Shown here: positions 1-8,207 of the stretch, in pieces
How positions within the stretch are numbered: position 1 is the stretch's first letter
How the letters are laid out: each line of letters begins with the position of its first letter
Assembly: GCA_963726755.1 (NCBI GenBank)
Contig: CAVSDB010000003.1
Coordinates: 372,001-436,000 of the forward strand
Length of the DNA: 64,000 bases
Reading direction: 5' to 3'
Source of the DNA: DATKIY01 sp963726755
GTDB taxonomy: Bacteria; Actinomycetota; Actinomycetes; JAHEKZ01
The notes under the pieces: generated by a model
The model's input: the letters and a program-made list of their open reading frames with translations, nothing else
Databases searched by the model: none
What the model was told of the DNA's origin: nothing
Program-made: the position numbers and the translations under genes

Positions 1-205
1 TGAACGACCTGTCCTCGTAGACGGTGATCTCGACAGGCACCACGTTTCCGCGCTGCGCTTCGGTTGCCGCGTTGTACGCCTTGCAGAACTCCATGATGTT
101 GACGCCGTGCTGGCCAAGCGCCGGACCCACGGGGGGTGCCGGGGTAGCTTGACCGGCCTGAATCTGGAGCTTGATCAGGCCAGCGACCTTCTTCTTGGGA
201 GGCAT
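1..205 (-). CDS. rplK: 50S ribosomal protein L11, N-terminal part
   Basis: Only the first 68 codons are inside the window; the gene continues past the left edge. The translation starts MPPKKKVAGLIKLQIQAG and goes on through PPVGPALGQHGVNIMEFC, the hallmark L11 N-terminal domain that binds the GTPase-associated region of 23S rRNA and is the target of thiopeptide antibiotics. ATG is at 203-205. It follows nusG on the same strand after a gap of about 58 bases, the usual secE-nusG-rplK order of bacteria. Identification is firm; the only limit is truncation by the window. Confidence 0.97.
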   Translation of the reverse strand, partial: MPPKKKVAGLIKLQIQAGQATPAPPVGPALGQHGVNIMEFCKAYNAATEAQRGNVVPVEITVYEDRSF

Positions 206-263
206 GGTGCTGTTGTTTCCTTTGAGTTTCAGTGGTGCTGATTGCTTACTTGGGGTTGGCGGG

Positions 264-1092
264 TTAGAGCTTTTGGACTTGATCGAAGGAAAGTTCGACC
301 GGAGTTTCGCGGCCGAAGATAGAGACCAAGACCTTCAACTTTTGCGCGTCCGGGTTGATCTCGTTGATGGAAGCCGGAAGCGTCGCGAATGCGCCGTCGA
401 TGACAGTCACGGACTCGCCAACCTCGAAGTCGACGTACGTCGCTTCCTTTGCCGCGATCGCCGCCTTAGCCGTTGCCGGTGTCTCGGGCTCGACGAACAG
501 GATCGAGATGACCTCGTCCAACGTCAACGGGGTTGGCTGGTGCGCGTGACCAACGAAGCCGGTCACGCCTGGGGTGTGCCGCACCGTGGACCACGACTCG
601 TCGGTGAGGTCCATTCGGACCAACACGTAACCGGGGAACTTGTTGCGCTTGACCTGCTTGCGCTGTCCCTGCTTGATCTCAATGACCTCTTCTTGCGGCA
701 CCTGAATGTCGTGGATGAAGTCCTCCATCGACAACGAGGTACGGCGGTTCTCGAGGTTGTGCTTAACCCGGTTCTCGTAACCGGCGTAGGAGTGCACGAC
801 GTACCACTCGCCGGGCTGTTCGATGAGCGCAGCGCGGAACTCCTCGCGCGCGTCCTCGCCCGTGGTGTCCACTGCCTCTTCTTCGGCCGCCGCGTCCTCG
901 GCCACCGCTTCGGTTTCAGCAACCTCGATCACGTCAACCTCAACCACGTCAACCTCAACGCACCTCGACCTCAGCCACCTCGACCTCAATCACGTCAATC
1001 TCGGCCACCTCTACCTCGGCGACCTCAACGTCGGTCGCAGAAGTGTCGGCTGCGGCCGGTGCGTCAGACTCGCCGGTTTCGATCTCAGACAC
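264..1092 (-). CDS. nusG: Transcription termination/antitermination factor NusG (one frameshift)
   Basis: NusG binds RNA polymerase and couples it to Rho and the ribosome. The NGN domain is clear (GEWYVVHSYAGYENRVKHNL, NKFPGYVLVRM), and the C-terminal KOW domain contains VGESVTVIDGAFATLPASI and ends SFDQVQKL. The likely start is the GTG at 1090-1092 (VSEIETGESDAPAAAD), giving about 276 aa. Between start and core lies an acidic Val/Glu/Asp tail that is long for the family but common in actinobacteria. The tail changes frame near 960: removing one base joins VEVAEVEV to VEVDVVEVDVIEVAE. Because the core is intact and the gene is normally essential, the shift is more likely a sequence error in repetitive DNA than a real break. 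Confidence 0.93.
921..1033. repeat. Low-complexity tandem repeat coding for the acidic NusG tail
   Basis: About 110 bases are built from near-repeats of CACGTCAACCT and CACCTCGACCT on the plus strand. On the coding (minus) strand they give alternating Val-Glu/Asp residues (VEVAEVEV, VEVDVVEVDV). The block contains the nusG frameshift near position 960, a place where slippage or misassembly is plausible. Confidence 0.7.
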
Positions 1093-1132
1093 GGTGCGTG
1101 ACTCCTGGGAAGTGGGAAGGATGGACGGACGG

Positions 1133-1384
1133 TTAACCGAAGACAATTTCGACGACTCTGGCCACCCCGACGTCAAAAACCAGTACGGCCAACGTGAAGG
1201 CAGTAACAAAGATCAGTACGACGGTGGTGTAGGTGATGAGTTCGTTTCGGGTTGGCCAGACAACCTTGCGTACCTCAGCCACGACCTGGCGAAAGAAGAG
1301 TGCAATTCGTGCGAACAGGTTCTTCTTCTCAGTCGACGAGTTGCCGCGTTCGGGGGTCGCGGTTGAGCCGCGGGTCTCCGACAC
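1133..1384 (-). CDS. secE: Protein translocase subunit SecE
   Basis: SecE is the small essential subunit of the SecYEG channel in the plasma membrane. The protein is about 83 aa: a polar N-terminus (VSETRGSTATPERGNSSTEK), the conserved amphipathic element QVVAEVRKVVWPTRNEL, then a single membrane helix ending VFDVGVARVVEIVFG. I chose the GTG at 1382-1384 because it follows a GGTGAGG-like ribosome site; GTG at 1393 is an alternative. It sits between tRNA-Trp and nusG, the standard actinobacterial arrangement. Confidence 0.93.
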   Translation of the reverse strand: MSETRGSTATPERGNSSTEKKNLFARIALFFRQVVAEVRKVVWPTRNELITYTTVVLIFVTAFTLAVLVFDVGVARVVEIVFG

Positions 1385-1456
1385 CAGCCTCACCCATCTC
1401 GATCGCGGTCCGAGGAACGGACCTTGGTTCACCTAGGCGACGGGTTGTCGCCAGCG

Positions 1457-1529
1457 CAGGGCAGGAGGGACTCGAACCCCCAACCACCGGTTTTGGAGAC
1501 CGGGACTCTGCCAATTGAGCTACTGCCCT
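1457..1529 (-). tRNA. tRNA-Trp (CCA)
   Basis: The minus strand folds into a full cloverleaf: acceptor AGGGCAG pairs with CTGCCCT, the anticodon loop reads CTCCAAA with anticodon CCA, and the T arm contains GGTTCGAGTCC. CCA is not encoded. Location directly upstream of secE is conserved in many actinobacteria. Confidence 0.95.
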
Positions 1530-1734
1530 CCGAGCAGCCCCACCGGGATCCACCGCACCCACATCGAGAAATACCGATCACCGTGAAAGCGATCATGGGC
1601 ATGGCGAAACCATGGCGAATGCCACCGGGGGCCGAGTGTACGGGGTGGGCGGGCCCGGAGTCGAACGCGCCCATGGGTGCTGGTCCGGGCTCCCCCAGGG
1701 TCGGGCAACCGCTCGCCGATGGAAGGATGAGCCT
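1530..1734. promoter_or_regulatory. Divergent intergenic region between tRNA-Trp and the aminotransferase
   Basis: About 205 bases with no convincing gene must hold the tRNA-Trp promoter (minus) and the aminotransferase promoter (plus). The aminotransferase ribosome site GGAAGGA lies at 1721-1727. I could not pick out reliable -35/-10 boxes. Confidence 0.4.
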
Positions 1735-2952
1735 ATGGCTACGACGAACGCATCTGCCCGCCTGTCCGATCGCGTCGCTGGGATCGCCGAATCGGCAACG
1801 CTCGCCGTTGACGCCAAGGCCAAAGCGCTGAAGGCGGCCGGACGTCCGGTGATCGGTTTCGGTGCCGGAGAGCCCGATTTTCCGACCCCTGACTACATCG
1901 TCGAAGCGGCCGCAGCCGCCACTCACGACCCGAAGTGGCATCGGTACACCCCCGCTGCGGGGCTCCCCGCGCTACGTGAGGCGATCGCCGTCAAGACTTT
2001 GCGCGACTCTGGCGTCGCCGTTGAGGCCAGCCAGGTCCTGGTGACCAACGGTGGCAAGCAGGCCATCTTCAACGCGGTCGCCGCCCTGGTGAATCCGGGC
2101 GACGAGGTCATCATCCAGGCGCCGTACTGGGTCACGTACCCCGAAGTTGTCTCGATTTTTGGCGGGGTCCCCGTCCCAGTTGTGACCGACGAGACGACTG
2201 GCTACCTCGCGACCGTTGAACAGCTCGAGGCCGCGCGCACCGAGCGCACGAAAATGGTCATCTTCGTGTCTCCCTCGAACCCCACCGGCGCTGTCTACCC
2301 GCGGGCCGAGGTCGAGGCGATCGGTCGGTGGGCCGTCGAGCATGATCTTTGGGTCATGACCGACGAGATCTACGAACACCTGGTCTACGGCGACGCGACA
2401 TTTACGTCGCTGCCCGCAGTCGTGCCCGAGGTGGCAGACCGCTGCATCATCGTCAACGGAGTCGCTAAGACCTACGCAATGACCGGCTGGCGGGTCGGCT
2501 GGATGATCGGACCAAAGGACATCGTCAAGGGCGCCGCCAATCTGCAGTCACATGCGACATCCAACGTAAGCAACGTGTCGCAGGTCGCTGCCCTGACAGC
2601 TGTGACTGGTTCGCTGGACGCAGTAGCCGAGATGCGCACGGCGTTCGACCGACGTCGTCTCGCGATCGTCAAGTTGCTGAACGAAATCCCTGGGGTTACG
2701 TGCCCGGAGCCTGAGGGCGCCTTCTACGCGTACCCGTCGGTCAAGGGTGTGCTTGGTAAGAACATCCGCGGCACCGTCATCGACTCGTCGACCACCTTGG
2801 CCAACGTCGTCCTCGACGAGGTAGAGGTAGCTGTCGTGCCCGGCGAGGCGTTCGGCACGCCCGGATACCTACGGATGTCGTACGCCCTAGGCGACGACGA
2901 CCTCGCTGAAGGCGTGAGTCGCATGGCAACGTTGATCGCAGACGCGCAGTAA
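1735..2952 (+). CDS. aspC: Pyridoxal-phosphate-dependent aspartate aminotransferase (class I/II)
   Basis: It transfers the amino group of aspartate (or a related amino acid) to 2-oxoglutarate in the cytosol. The 405 aa product shows the fold-type I signatures FGAGEPDFPTP near residue 40, SPSNPTGAVYP, and GVAKTYAMTGWRVGW with the PLP-binding lysine at about residue 245. The conserved arginine for the substrate carboxylate lies near the end (YLRMSYAL). ATG at 1735 follows GGAAGGA with good spacing; the open frame extends further upstream but without family similarity. An aspartate aminotransferase beside tRNA-Trp/secE matches the Streptomyces order. It is convergent with the dsrE-like gene, leaving about 30 bases. 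Exact substrate range cannot be told. Confidence 0.9.
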   Translation: MATTNASARLSDRVAGIAESATLAVDAKAKALKAAGRPVIGFGAGEPDFPTPDYIVEAAAAATHDPKWHRYTPAAGLPALREAIAVKTLRDSGVAVEASQVLVTNGGKQAIFNAVAALVNPGDEVIIQAPYWVTYPEVVSIFGGVPVPVVTDETTGYLATVEQLEAARTERTKMVIFVSPSNPTGAVYPRAEVEAIGRWAVEHDLWVMTDEIYEHLVYGDATFTSLPAVVPEVADRCIIVNGVAKTYAMTGWRVGWMIGPKDIVKGAANLQSHATSNVSNVSQVAALTAVTGSLDAVAEMRTAFDRRRLAIVKLLNEIPGVTCPEPEGAFYAYPSVKGVLGKNIRGTVIDSSTTLANVVLDEVEVAVVPGEAFGTPGYLRMSYALGDDDLAEGVSRMATLIADAQ

Positions 2953-2982
2953 CCGGAGCCAGTAACTAGCGGTCCCTGCGAG

Positions 2983-3513
2983 CTAGATGAAGAGCAGTTG
3001 TGCGCCATCTGTCAGTTCGATGAAGTCCGCAGCATTGATGATTGCCTCGACTCCGTCGTAGAGGTCCTCTTCGGTCAGATGCATCATGTCCGCGGACATT
3101 CTGCAGGCCCACAAGTGGCCCCCTGATGCCACGATTTGGTCGAGGAATTCCGGGACCTCGGGAACGCCTAACTCGGCGATCTGCTTCTTCATCATCTTGG
3201 TAGCCATCGGCTGCATCCCGGGGAGTGGAGCCAGCGCCTGCGGCACTCGAACATCACCCAGCGCCATATGCATGGCGGTGTTACCCACCGGACTGAACTT
3301 CAAATCGTTCATCCGCGATTTGGTGATCATGTCGAAGCCCCAGAACGTGAAGAACATGTGCAACTCCACACCCTCGCCGAGCGCGGCGTTCCCCAGGACG
3401 AGCCCTGGGTAGGCCATGTCAAGGTTGCCTTTACTGCAGATGATCGCAAGTTTGCGGTCAGTTTCGGCGTCGTCGAAGTTGGGCACGATGGGCGTGGTGG
3501 CCGTTGCTGTCAT
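2983..3513 (-). CDS. DsrE/DsrF/DrsH-like sulfur-carrier family protein
   Basis: This 176 aa protein belongs to the DsrE2 (peroxiredoxin-like) group. KLAIICSKGNLDMAYPGLVL near the N-terminus and GGHLWACRMSADMM near the C-terminus carry the two cysteines typical of the group; FFTFWGFDMI is also characteristic. Such proteins bind or pass on persulfide sulfur. ATG at 3511-3513 follows ACGGAG; an upstream GTG at 3537 would overlap the TGA of the preceding gene. It is the last gene of a three-gene run with a TusE/DsrC-like protein and an SQR-like flavoprotein, supporting a role in handling sulfide-derived sulfur. The direct partner is inferred, not shown. Confidence 0.85.
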   Translation of the reverse strand: MTATATTPIVPNFDDAETDRKLAIICSKGNLDMAYPGLVLGNAALGEGVELHMFFTFWGFDMITKSRMNDLKFSPVGNTAMHMALGDVRVPQALAPLPGMQPMATKMMKKQIAELGVPEVPEFLDQIVASGGHLWACRMSADMMHLTEEDLYDGVEAIINAADFIELTDGAQLLFI

Positions 3514-3533
3514 GGCTGATTCTCCGTTCCGGC

Positions 3534-3848
3534 TCACACGCAGCCGTGCGGTTTAGGCACGCCGGCGATGTAGGCAAGTTTCTTGGCAGGCTTCTTAGGG
3601 AAGAGGGTGAAAAGTTCCTTCGTCGGGATGCCACCCACGACGCCGATGCGACGAACCGTCGGGGTCTCGCCCTGAGCTTGGTAGTCGTCTCGTACGAAGC
3701 GAATGGCTTTCCAATGTTGATCCGTGAGATCGATTCCGATCTGCGCGGCCAGGACCTTCGCTAGGTCGTCATCCCACTCGCCGAACTCGGTGAGGAAACC
3801 CTCGTTGTCCACGTGGATGTCCCGGCCTTCAATGGTGGTGACTGTCAT
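3534..3848 (-). CDS. TusE/DsrC/DsvC-family sulfur relay protein
   Basis: The 104 aa sequence has family landmarks: an N-terminal block ending FGEWDDDLAKVLAAQ, the central HWKAIRFVRDDY, and the C-terminal arm IAGVPKPHGCV with the penultimate reactive cysteine. The second arm cysteine of true dissimilatory DsrC (normally just before IAG) is replaced (KLAYIAG), so only the TusE-type cysteine remains. No dsrAB is seen in the window, which also argues against a role as the DsrAB trisulfide carrier. It lies between the SQR-like gene upstream and the DsrE-like gene downstream on the same strand, and is probably co-transcribed with both. Confidence 0.88.
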   Translation of the reverse strand: MTVTTIEGRDIHVDNEGFLTEFGEWDDDLAKVLAAQIGIDLTDQHWKAIRFVRDDYQAQGETPTVRRIGVVGGIPTKELFTLFPKKPAKKLAYIAGVPKPHGCV

Positions 3849-3888
3849 GACAATTCCTCCTCGTCCTTAGTGGGGTGCACTGCTGTCA

Positions 3889-5130
3889 TCACGCGTCCGC
3901 CGGTACGTGCTTGCCAGCCATCGACATATGCGCGGGCAGTGGGATGCGATGTCCGGGCATCAGCACATTCCAGTAGATCCAGCGAAACGCCAACTTGCCC
4001 CAGTGGTTCGCGTGGGTGGGTCGGAGCAGTTTGAACGGACCGACACCCGGGACTGGATAGGTCCCCGTTAGCGGCTCGGTGTCGTAGTTGAAGTCGATGA
4101 GCATGCCCTTGCCGCCTCCGGACTCGACGAAGCAGTTGGCATGCCCATCGAATGCTTCAGTCATTGGTCGGCCGTTGACGTAGTTCAAGAAGTTCGGGAC
4201 GAAGGTCTCCGCAGCGAAGTGAGCCACAGATCCCGCCTTGGAGGCAGGGATGTCCGAGGCGTCACCGAGCGCAAAGACATTGTCGAACTTGGTCGACAAG
4301 AACGTTTCTTTGTCGACGGGAACGAAACCCAACTCGTTGCCCATCTCAGATCGCGCTATGCACTCCGCGCCCATGTTCACCGGAATGGTGACGAGCAAGT
4401 CGTAAGGGATTTCCCGCTCGTCGTATGAGATGAGCTTCTTCCCCGCCGCATCGATTGACTCGACCATGAAGTCTGCTTCGAGCGAGATCGAGCGCTCCTC
4501 CAGCATGCCCCCCAGCATTTCGGAGGCTATCGGCTTGGTGAAAGCCCCAGGCAACGGCGTGACATAGGTGATGTCGACGTCGTCACGCAGGTGATGTTGG
4601 GTGAAGAACCAGTCAGCCAAGAACGCAAACTCAAGCGGAGCGACCGGACACTTGATTGGCATCTCGGTGACTTGAACGACCAGCCGTCCGCCCTTCCAAC
4701 GACGCAACGTGTCGGCCAACGCGATCGACCCGTCGAGGGTGTAGAAGTCGTGCACAGTGTCTCGCCAGCCGGCATCAAGCATTCCCTGCGTTTGGTCCGG
4801 ACGTGTCTCGGCACCCGTGGCAATGACGAGATAGTCGTAGTCGAGGGACTCGCCGCCCGCCAAATGAACCCGGTTGCGTTCCGGCTCGATGCGATCAACC
4901 TCAGCCAAGACCAGATCTATCCCGCGGTGCAGGTACTTCTGCCGGGAACGGACGACCTCAGGAGCGTCGTAGATGCCAAACGGAATGAAGAGCAGCCCCG
5001 GTTGGTACAGGTGGTCGTCATCAGTGTCTACGACCTGGATCTGCCAGTCGGCGGTCCCCAAACGCGACCGCAGCCGGTTAGCCACCATCGTCCCAGCGGT
5101 CCCGCCTCCGAGAATGAGTAGTCGCTTCAC
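3889..5130 (-). CDS. Sulfide:quinone oxidoreductase-like FAD protein
   Basis: A 413 aa flavoprotein of the SQR/NDH-2 superfamily. It begins with a dinucleotide-binding motif (RLLILGGGTAGTMVANRL), has the second FAD motif YDYLVIATGAETRP near residue 105, and FDNVFALGDASDIPASKAG near residue 290. Cysteines in KCPVAPLEF and MGAECI fit the redox-active pair of SQRs; a third sits in HANCFVE. The C-terminus has an aromatic, amphipathic segment (WGKLAFRWIYWNVLMPG) suited to membrane association. SQRs oxidise sulfide to polysulfide or persulfide and reduce (mena)quinone at the inner face of the membrane. The downstream TusE-like and DsrE-like genes fit that role. It heads the run, divergent from add. 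Confidence 0.82.
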   Translation of the reverse strand: MKRLLILGGGTAGTMVANRLRSRLGTADWQIQVVDTDDDHLYQPGLLFIPFGIYDAPEVVRSRQKYLHRGIDLVLAEVDRIEPERNRVHLAGGESLDYDYLVIATGAETRPDQTQGMLDAGWRDTVHDFYTLDGSIALADTLRRWKGGRLVVQVTEMPIKCPVAPLEFAFLADWFFTQHHLRDDVDITYVTPLPGAFTKPIASEMLGGMLEERSISLEADFMVESIDAAGKKLISYDEREIPYDLLVTIPVNMGAECIARSEMGNELGFVPVDKETFLSTKFDNVFALGDASDIPASKAGSVAHFAAETFVPNFLNYVNGRPMTEAFDGHANCFVESGGGKGMLIDFNYDTEPLTGTYPVPGVGPFKLLRPTHANHWGKLAFRWIYWNVLMPGHRIPLPAHMSMAGKHVPADA

Positions 5131-5252
5131 CGCATCTCCTGACCTCGTTCTGGCCCTTCCAATCCGAACGTAGGTCTGCCTGCTGGCACCCGACAGGGTC
5201 TGAAGTCCCCCTTTTGAGCGGTGGATGCACCCCGGCGACCTACCCTGGGGGG
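5131..5252. promoter_or_regulatory. Divergent promoter region, sulfur module / adenosine deaminase
   Basis: About 122 bases separate the divergent starts of the SQR-like gene and add, so both promoters must lie here. The minus-strand gene has AGGAGATGCGGTG just before its ATG, a good ribosome site. No operator palindrome was recognised. Confidence 0.4.
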
Positions 5253-6272
5253 ATGGCGAGTACCGGCAGGGACCTACTGGCCCTGCCGAAGGCCCACCTC
5301 CACCTTCACTTCACTGGCGCGATGCGCCACACCACCCTGATCGAACTCGCGGACCGACACGGCGTTCGACTGCCTGACGCACTGTCGTCCGAGCAGCCAC
5401 CGGAACTACGGGCGACCGACGAGCGTGGCTGGTTTCGTTTCCAGCGGCTCTACGACACCGCACGGTCGGTGCTGCAGGAGCCGGAAGACATCTACCGCCT
5501 GGTGCGCGAAGTTGCTGAGGACGAGGTTGCAGACGGATCGCGCTGGCTCGAGATCCAAGTCGACCCGTCTGGCTACGCGGCGCGCTTCGACGGGCTGACC
5601 GCCACGTTTGAGTTGATGCTCGACGCCGTACGAGCGGCGTCTGCGGCAACCGGGATGCACATCGGGGTGATCGTTGGCGCGAACCGGACGAGGCACCCCT
5701 TGGACGCCCGCACGTTGGCGCGGCTAGCGGTTCGGTATGTAGATGACGGAGTGGTCGGGTTCGGGCTGGCTAACGACGAGCGGCGCGGACGTGCGGAGGC
5801 ATTCGCTGACGCGTTCCGGATCGCTCGCGACGGCGGGCTGGCCGGCGTCCCCCACGGCGGCGAGCTCAACGGACCAGACAGCGTCCGAGGCTGCCTCGAC
5901 GCGCTCCACGCACGACGCATCGGTCACGGCGTACGCAGCATCGAAGATCCCGCACTCGTCGCTCGCATTGCGGACGCCGGAGTCGCACTCGAGGTGTGTC
6001 CGGCCTCCAATGTCGCGCTCGGCGTCTACGACCAACCACAAGACGTCCCGTTGCGTCCCCTCGTCGAGGCCGGAGTTCTCGTCGCGTTGGCGGCCGACGA
6101 CCCGCTGTTATTCGGATCTCGGTTGACGGCGCAGTACCAGATCGCACGTGAGGTTCATGGCTTTGACGATCCGGACGTTGCGCGGCTCGCTCGCGCTTCG
6201 ATTGAGGCCTCCCTGGCACCGATCGATCACAAGAAGCAACTACTTGCCGACGTCGACACTTGGCTGGCTTAG
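5253..6272 (+). CDS. add: Adenosine deaminase
   Basis: It hydrolyses adenosine (and deoxyadenosine) to inosine in purine salvage. Zinc and catalytic motifs are in order over 339 aa: KAHLHLHFTGAM (HxH), HGGEL in the middle, IGHGVRS, EVCPASNVALG, and ADDPLLFGS near the C-terminus with the zinc-binding aspartate. The GAM in place of the usual G(S/C)L after HLHFT is slightly unusual but seen in actinobacterial homologues. The ATG at 5253 is preferred over an upstream in-frame ATG because homologues begin close to the first HxH motif. The gene ends 20 bases from the convergent murB. Confidence 0.92.
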   Translation: MASTGRDLLALPKAHLHLHFTGAMRHTTLIELADRHGVRLPDALSSEQPPELRATDERGWFRFQRLYDTARSVLQEPEDIYRLVREVAEDEVADGSRWLEIQVDPSGYAARFDGLTATFELMLDAVRAASAATGMHIGVIVGANRTRHPLDARTLARLAVRYVDDGVVGFGLANDERRGRAEAFADAFRIARDGGLAGVPHGGELNGPDSVRGCLDALHARRIGHGVRSIEDPALVARIADAGVALEVCPASNVALGVYDQPQDVPLRPLVEAGVLVALAADDPLLFGSRLTAQYQIAREVHGFDDPDVARLARASIEASLAPIDHKKQLLADVDTWLA

Positions 6273-6292
6273 AGACCTCACCGGGCGGCGAG

Positions 6293-7328
6293 TTATAGCT
6301 GACAGCCCACAAGCGTTGGCTCGACGTGAAGTTCGATGCCGAATCGCGAACGAACGCCGTCACGAACAGTCCGGGCCAACGTCAGCAACTCCGTCGTCGT
6401 GGCGTCGCCGCGGTTCGTGACTGCGAGGGTGTGTTTCGTAGACAGTGTCGCGGCACCCCTTCCTAGATCTGCTCCGAACCCCTTGCTGAACCCAGCCTGT
6501 TCGATCAGCCAGGCAGCCGATGTCTTGACTCGACCGTCCGGCTGCGACCACCGGGGGGCTTGCGACGGCAAGTCCGTATCGGTGTCCAGGATCGGATTGG
6601 TGAAGAACGAACCTGCCGACCAGGTGTCCTTGTCAGTTGGGTCGAGCACCATCGCCTTGGATCGCCGGAGTTCAAGTACTGCGTCACGGACTTCTGACAG
6701 CGGCGCATCGCCCCCCACGTCGACGTGAAGCGACCTAGCCAGTTCGGCGTAGGTGATGGGTCGGCTCGCGTCGGCGACAAGCAAGCGGAAGTGAACGTTC
6801 AAGACGACGAAACGTTCAGGCTCACGTTTGAAGAGGCTCGTCCGGTAGGCAAAGTCACAGTCGCTCGGTGACATCTCGCACGCGACGTCCGCTACGCCCG
6901 TCGAGTACCTCCACCGCCGTGACCGTTTCGGAAACCTCCTGGCCGTACGCCCCGACGTTCTGGATGGGCGTGGCGCCTACCGTGCCCGGGATTCCCGACA
7001 GCGTCTCGATGCCGGACCATCCTTCATCGACCGCACGAGCGACGAGGTCGTCCCAGGACTCCCCCGCAGCCACCGTCAGTTCGACGTGCGACTCACTTCG
7101 CGCGACATCGACTCCCGACGTGGCGACGCGCACGACAGGCGTATCGATCGGGTCGTCGGTCGCGACGACATTGGATCCGCCGCCGAGCAGAAAGCACCGT
7201 TCGCGTCCTAGTTCGGTGACGACCTCGACAAGTTCATCCGTCGTCTCGACTTCGATCAGCCGCCGAACCGGACCACCAACCCGCAACGTGGTGAGTTCGG
7301 CGAACTGAACGTCGGATCGTTCGCGCAT
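6293..7328 (-). CDS. murB: UDP-N-acetylenolpyruvoylglucosamine reductase MurB (one frameshift)
   Basis: MurB reduces the enolpyruvyl ether to lactyl with NADPH and FAD, a committed step of peptidoglycan precursor synthesis. The N-terminal half has TTLRVGGPVRRLIEVET, FLLGGGSNVV and the FAD-site element SGIPGTVGATPIQNVGAYG. The C-terminal half starts DCDFAYRTSLFK and contains SAGSFFTNPIL and AAWLIEQAGFSKGF with the catalytic serine region. The halves lie in different frames, switching by one base near 6870. The joined protein is about 345 aa, normal for the actinobacterial type. ATG at 7326-7328 overlaps the hadB stop (TGATG). Essentiality makes a true pseudogene unlikely. Confidence 0.9.
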
Positions 7329-7756
7329 CACGCCAACTGCACAACGGCACGGGCCATGCCGAGCACCTTCACGCCGTCGCACGTTGCGGTGAGTTCGACC
7401 TTCGCGCGGTCACCGTCCAGGACCTCAATGACCTTGCCCACAACCACCAGCGTGGCGCCCTCGTCGTCATCGGGCACCGGCACAGGTTTGGTGAAGCGAA
7501 CCCCGAACTCAAGCAGTGCCCCGGGGTCGCCAAGCCAGTCGGTGACCACACGCACTGCCTCGGCCATCGTCAACATGCCGTGCGCGATCACGTTCGGAAG
7601 TCCGACAGATGTTGCCACCCGCTCGTTCCAATGAATGACGTTGAAGTCTCCAGACGCGCCCGCGTACTTGACGAGGTCGACCCGTCGCAGTTGAAACGAC
7701 TGCTCGGGAAGTTCGTGTCCGACCTCGATATCAGTGGCCCGTACCTGCGCGGTCAT
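7328..7756 (-). CDS. hadB: MaoC-like (3R)-hydroxyacyl-ACP dehydratase, catalytic subunit HadB
   Basis: A 142 aa single hot-dog protein with the hydratase-2 signature: YAGASGDFNVIHWNE (catalytic Asp and His) followed by GLPNVIAHGMLT. With HadA it dehydrates 3-hydroxyacyl-ACP in type II fatty acid elongation. Its start overlaps the hadA stop by four bases, and its stop overlaps murB by one, so hadA-hadB-murB is one transcription unit. The rpmG-(fabG)-hadA-hadB-murB arrangement resembles that of Streptomyces and mycobacteria. Confidence 0.88.
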   Translation of the reverse strand: MTAQVRATDIEVGHELPEQSFQLRRVDLVKYAGASGDFNVIHWNERVATSVGLPNVIAHGMLTMAEAVRVVTDWLGDPGALLEFGVRFTKPVPVPDDDEGATLVVVGKVIEVLDGDRAKVELTATCDGVKVLGMARAVVQLA

Positions 7757-8205
7757 GCGTCGGCCTCCACCGCGCGCGCAACGAGCGTCGCCCAGGTAGT
7801 GAGGACCGGCGATCCATCGCCATCGACGACGTCACTGCGAATCGTCAGGATGTCATTGCCTGCCATGGTCCGCGCCGAATCGATCGTCGCGATTGTGCGG
7901 AGTTCGTCCCCAGCCACGATCGGTCGCGAGTACGAAAACTTCTGGTCACCATGAACGACCCGAGTGAAGTCGAGTCCAAGGTCGGGATCGTCGATGACTG
8001 CCAACTGCGGTGCGCGCGTCACTACAACTGCAAACGTGGGCGGTGCGACGACATCTCTATGTCCAAGCGCACGCGCGGAATCCTCGTCGACGTAAGCGGG
8101 ATTGGTGTCCCCCACGGCCGTCGCGAACTCGCGGATCTTTTCGCGACTGACTTCGTACGTCTGGCTCGGATAAGACTTACCGACCAGTTCTGTGTTGAGC
8201 GCCAT
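7753..8205 (-). CDS. hadA: MaoC-like dehydratase partner subunit HadA
   Basis: The 150 aa protein has the N-terminal hot-dog fold of the FAS1-dehydratase-like family: YEVSREKIREFATAVGDTNPAY near residue 17, VAPPTFAVV, and DQKFSYSRPIVAGDEL. It lacks the catalytic Asp/His pattern of HadB, so it is the substrate-binding partner. It begins three bases after the fabG-type gene ends and overlaps hadB by ATGA, so translation of the pair is coupled. Confidence 0.87.
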   Translation of the reverse strand: MALNTELVGKSYPSQTYEVSREKIREFATAVGDTNPAYVDEDSARALGHRDVVAPPTFAVVVTRAPQLAVIDDPDLGLDFTRVVHGDQKFSYSRPIVAGDELRTIATIDSARTMAGNDILTIRSDVVDGDGSPVLTTWATLVARAVEADA

Positions 8206-8207
8206 GC

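Noticed and set aside
264..1092. Programmed frameshifting as the explanation for the split genes
   Set aside because: No common slippery heptamer or downstream structure was seen at the different sites, and the number of affected genes is far too high.
171..1136. 321-codon plus-strand frame opposite nusG
   Set aside because: Antisense to nusG and rplK; composition is that of a shadow frame.
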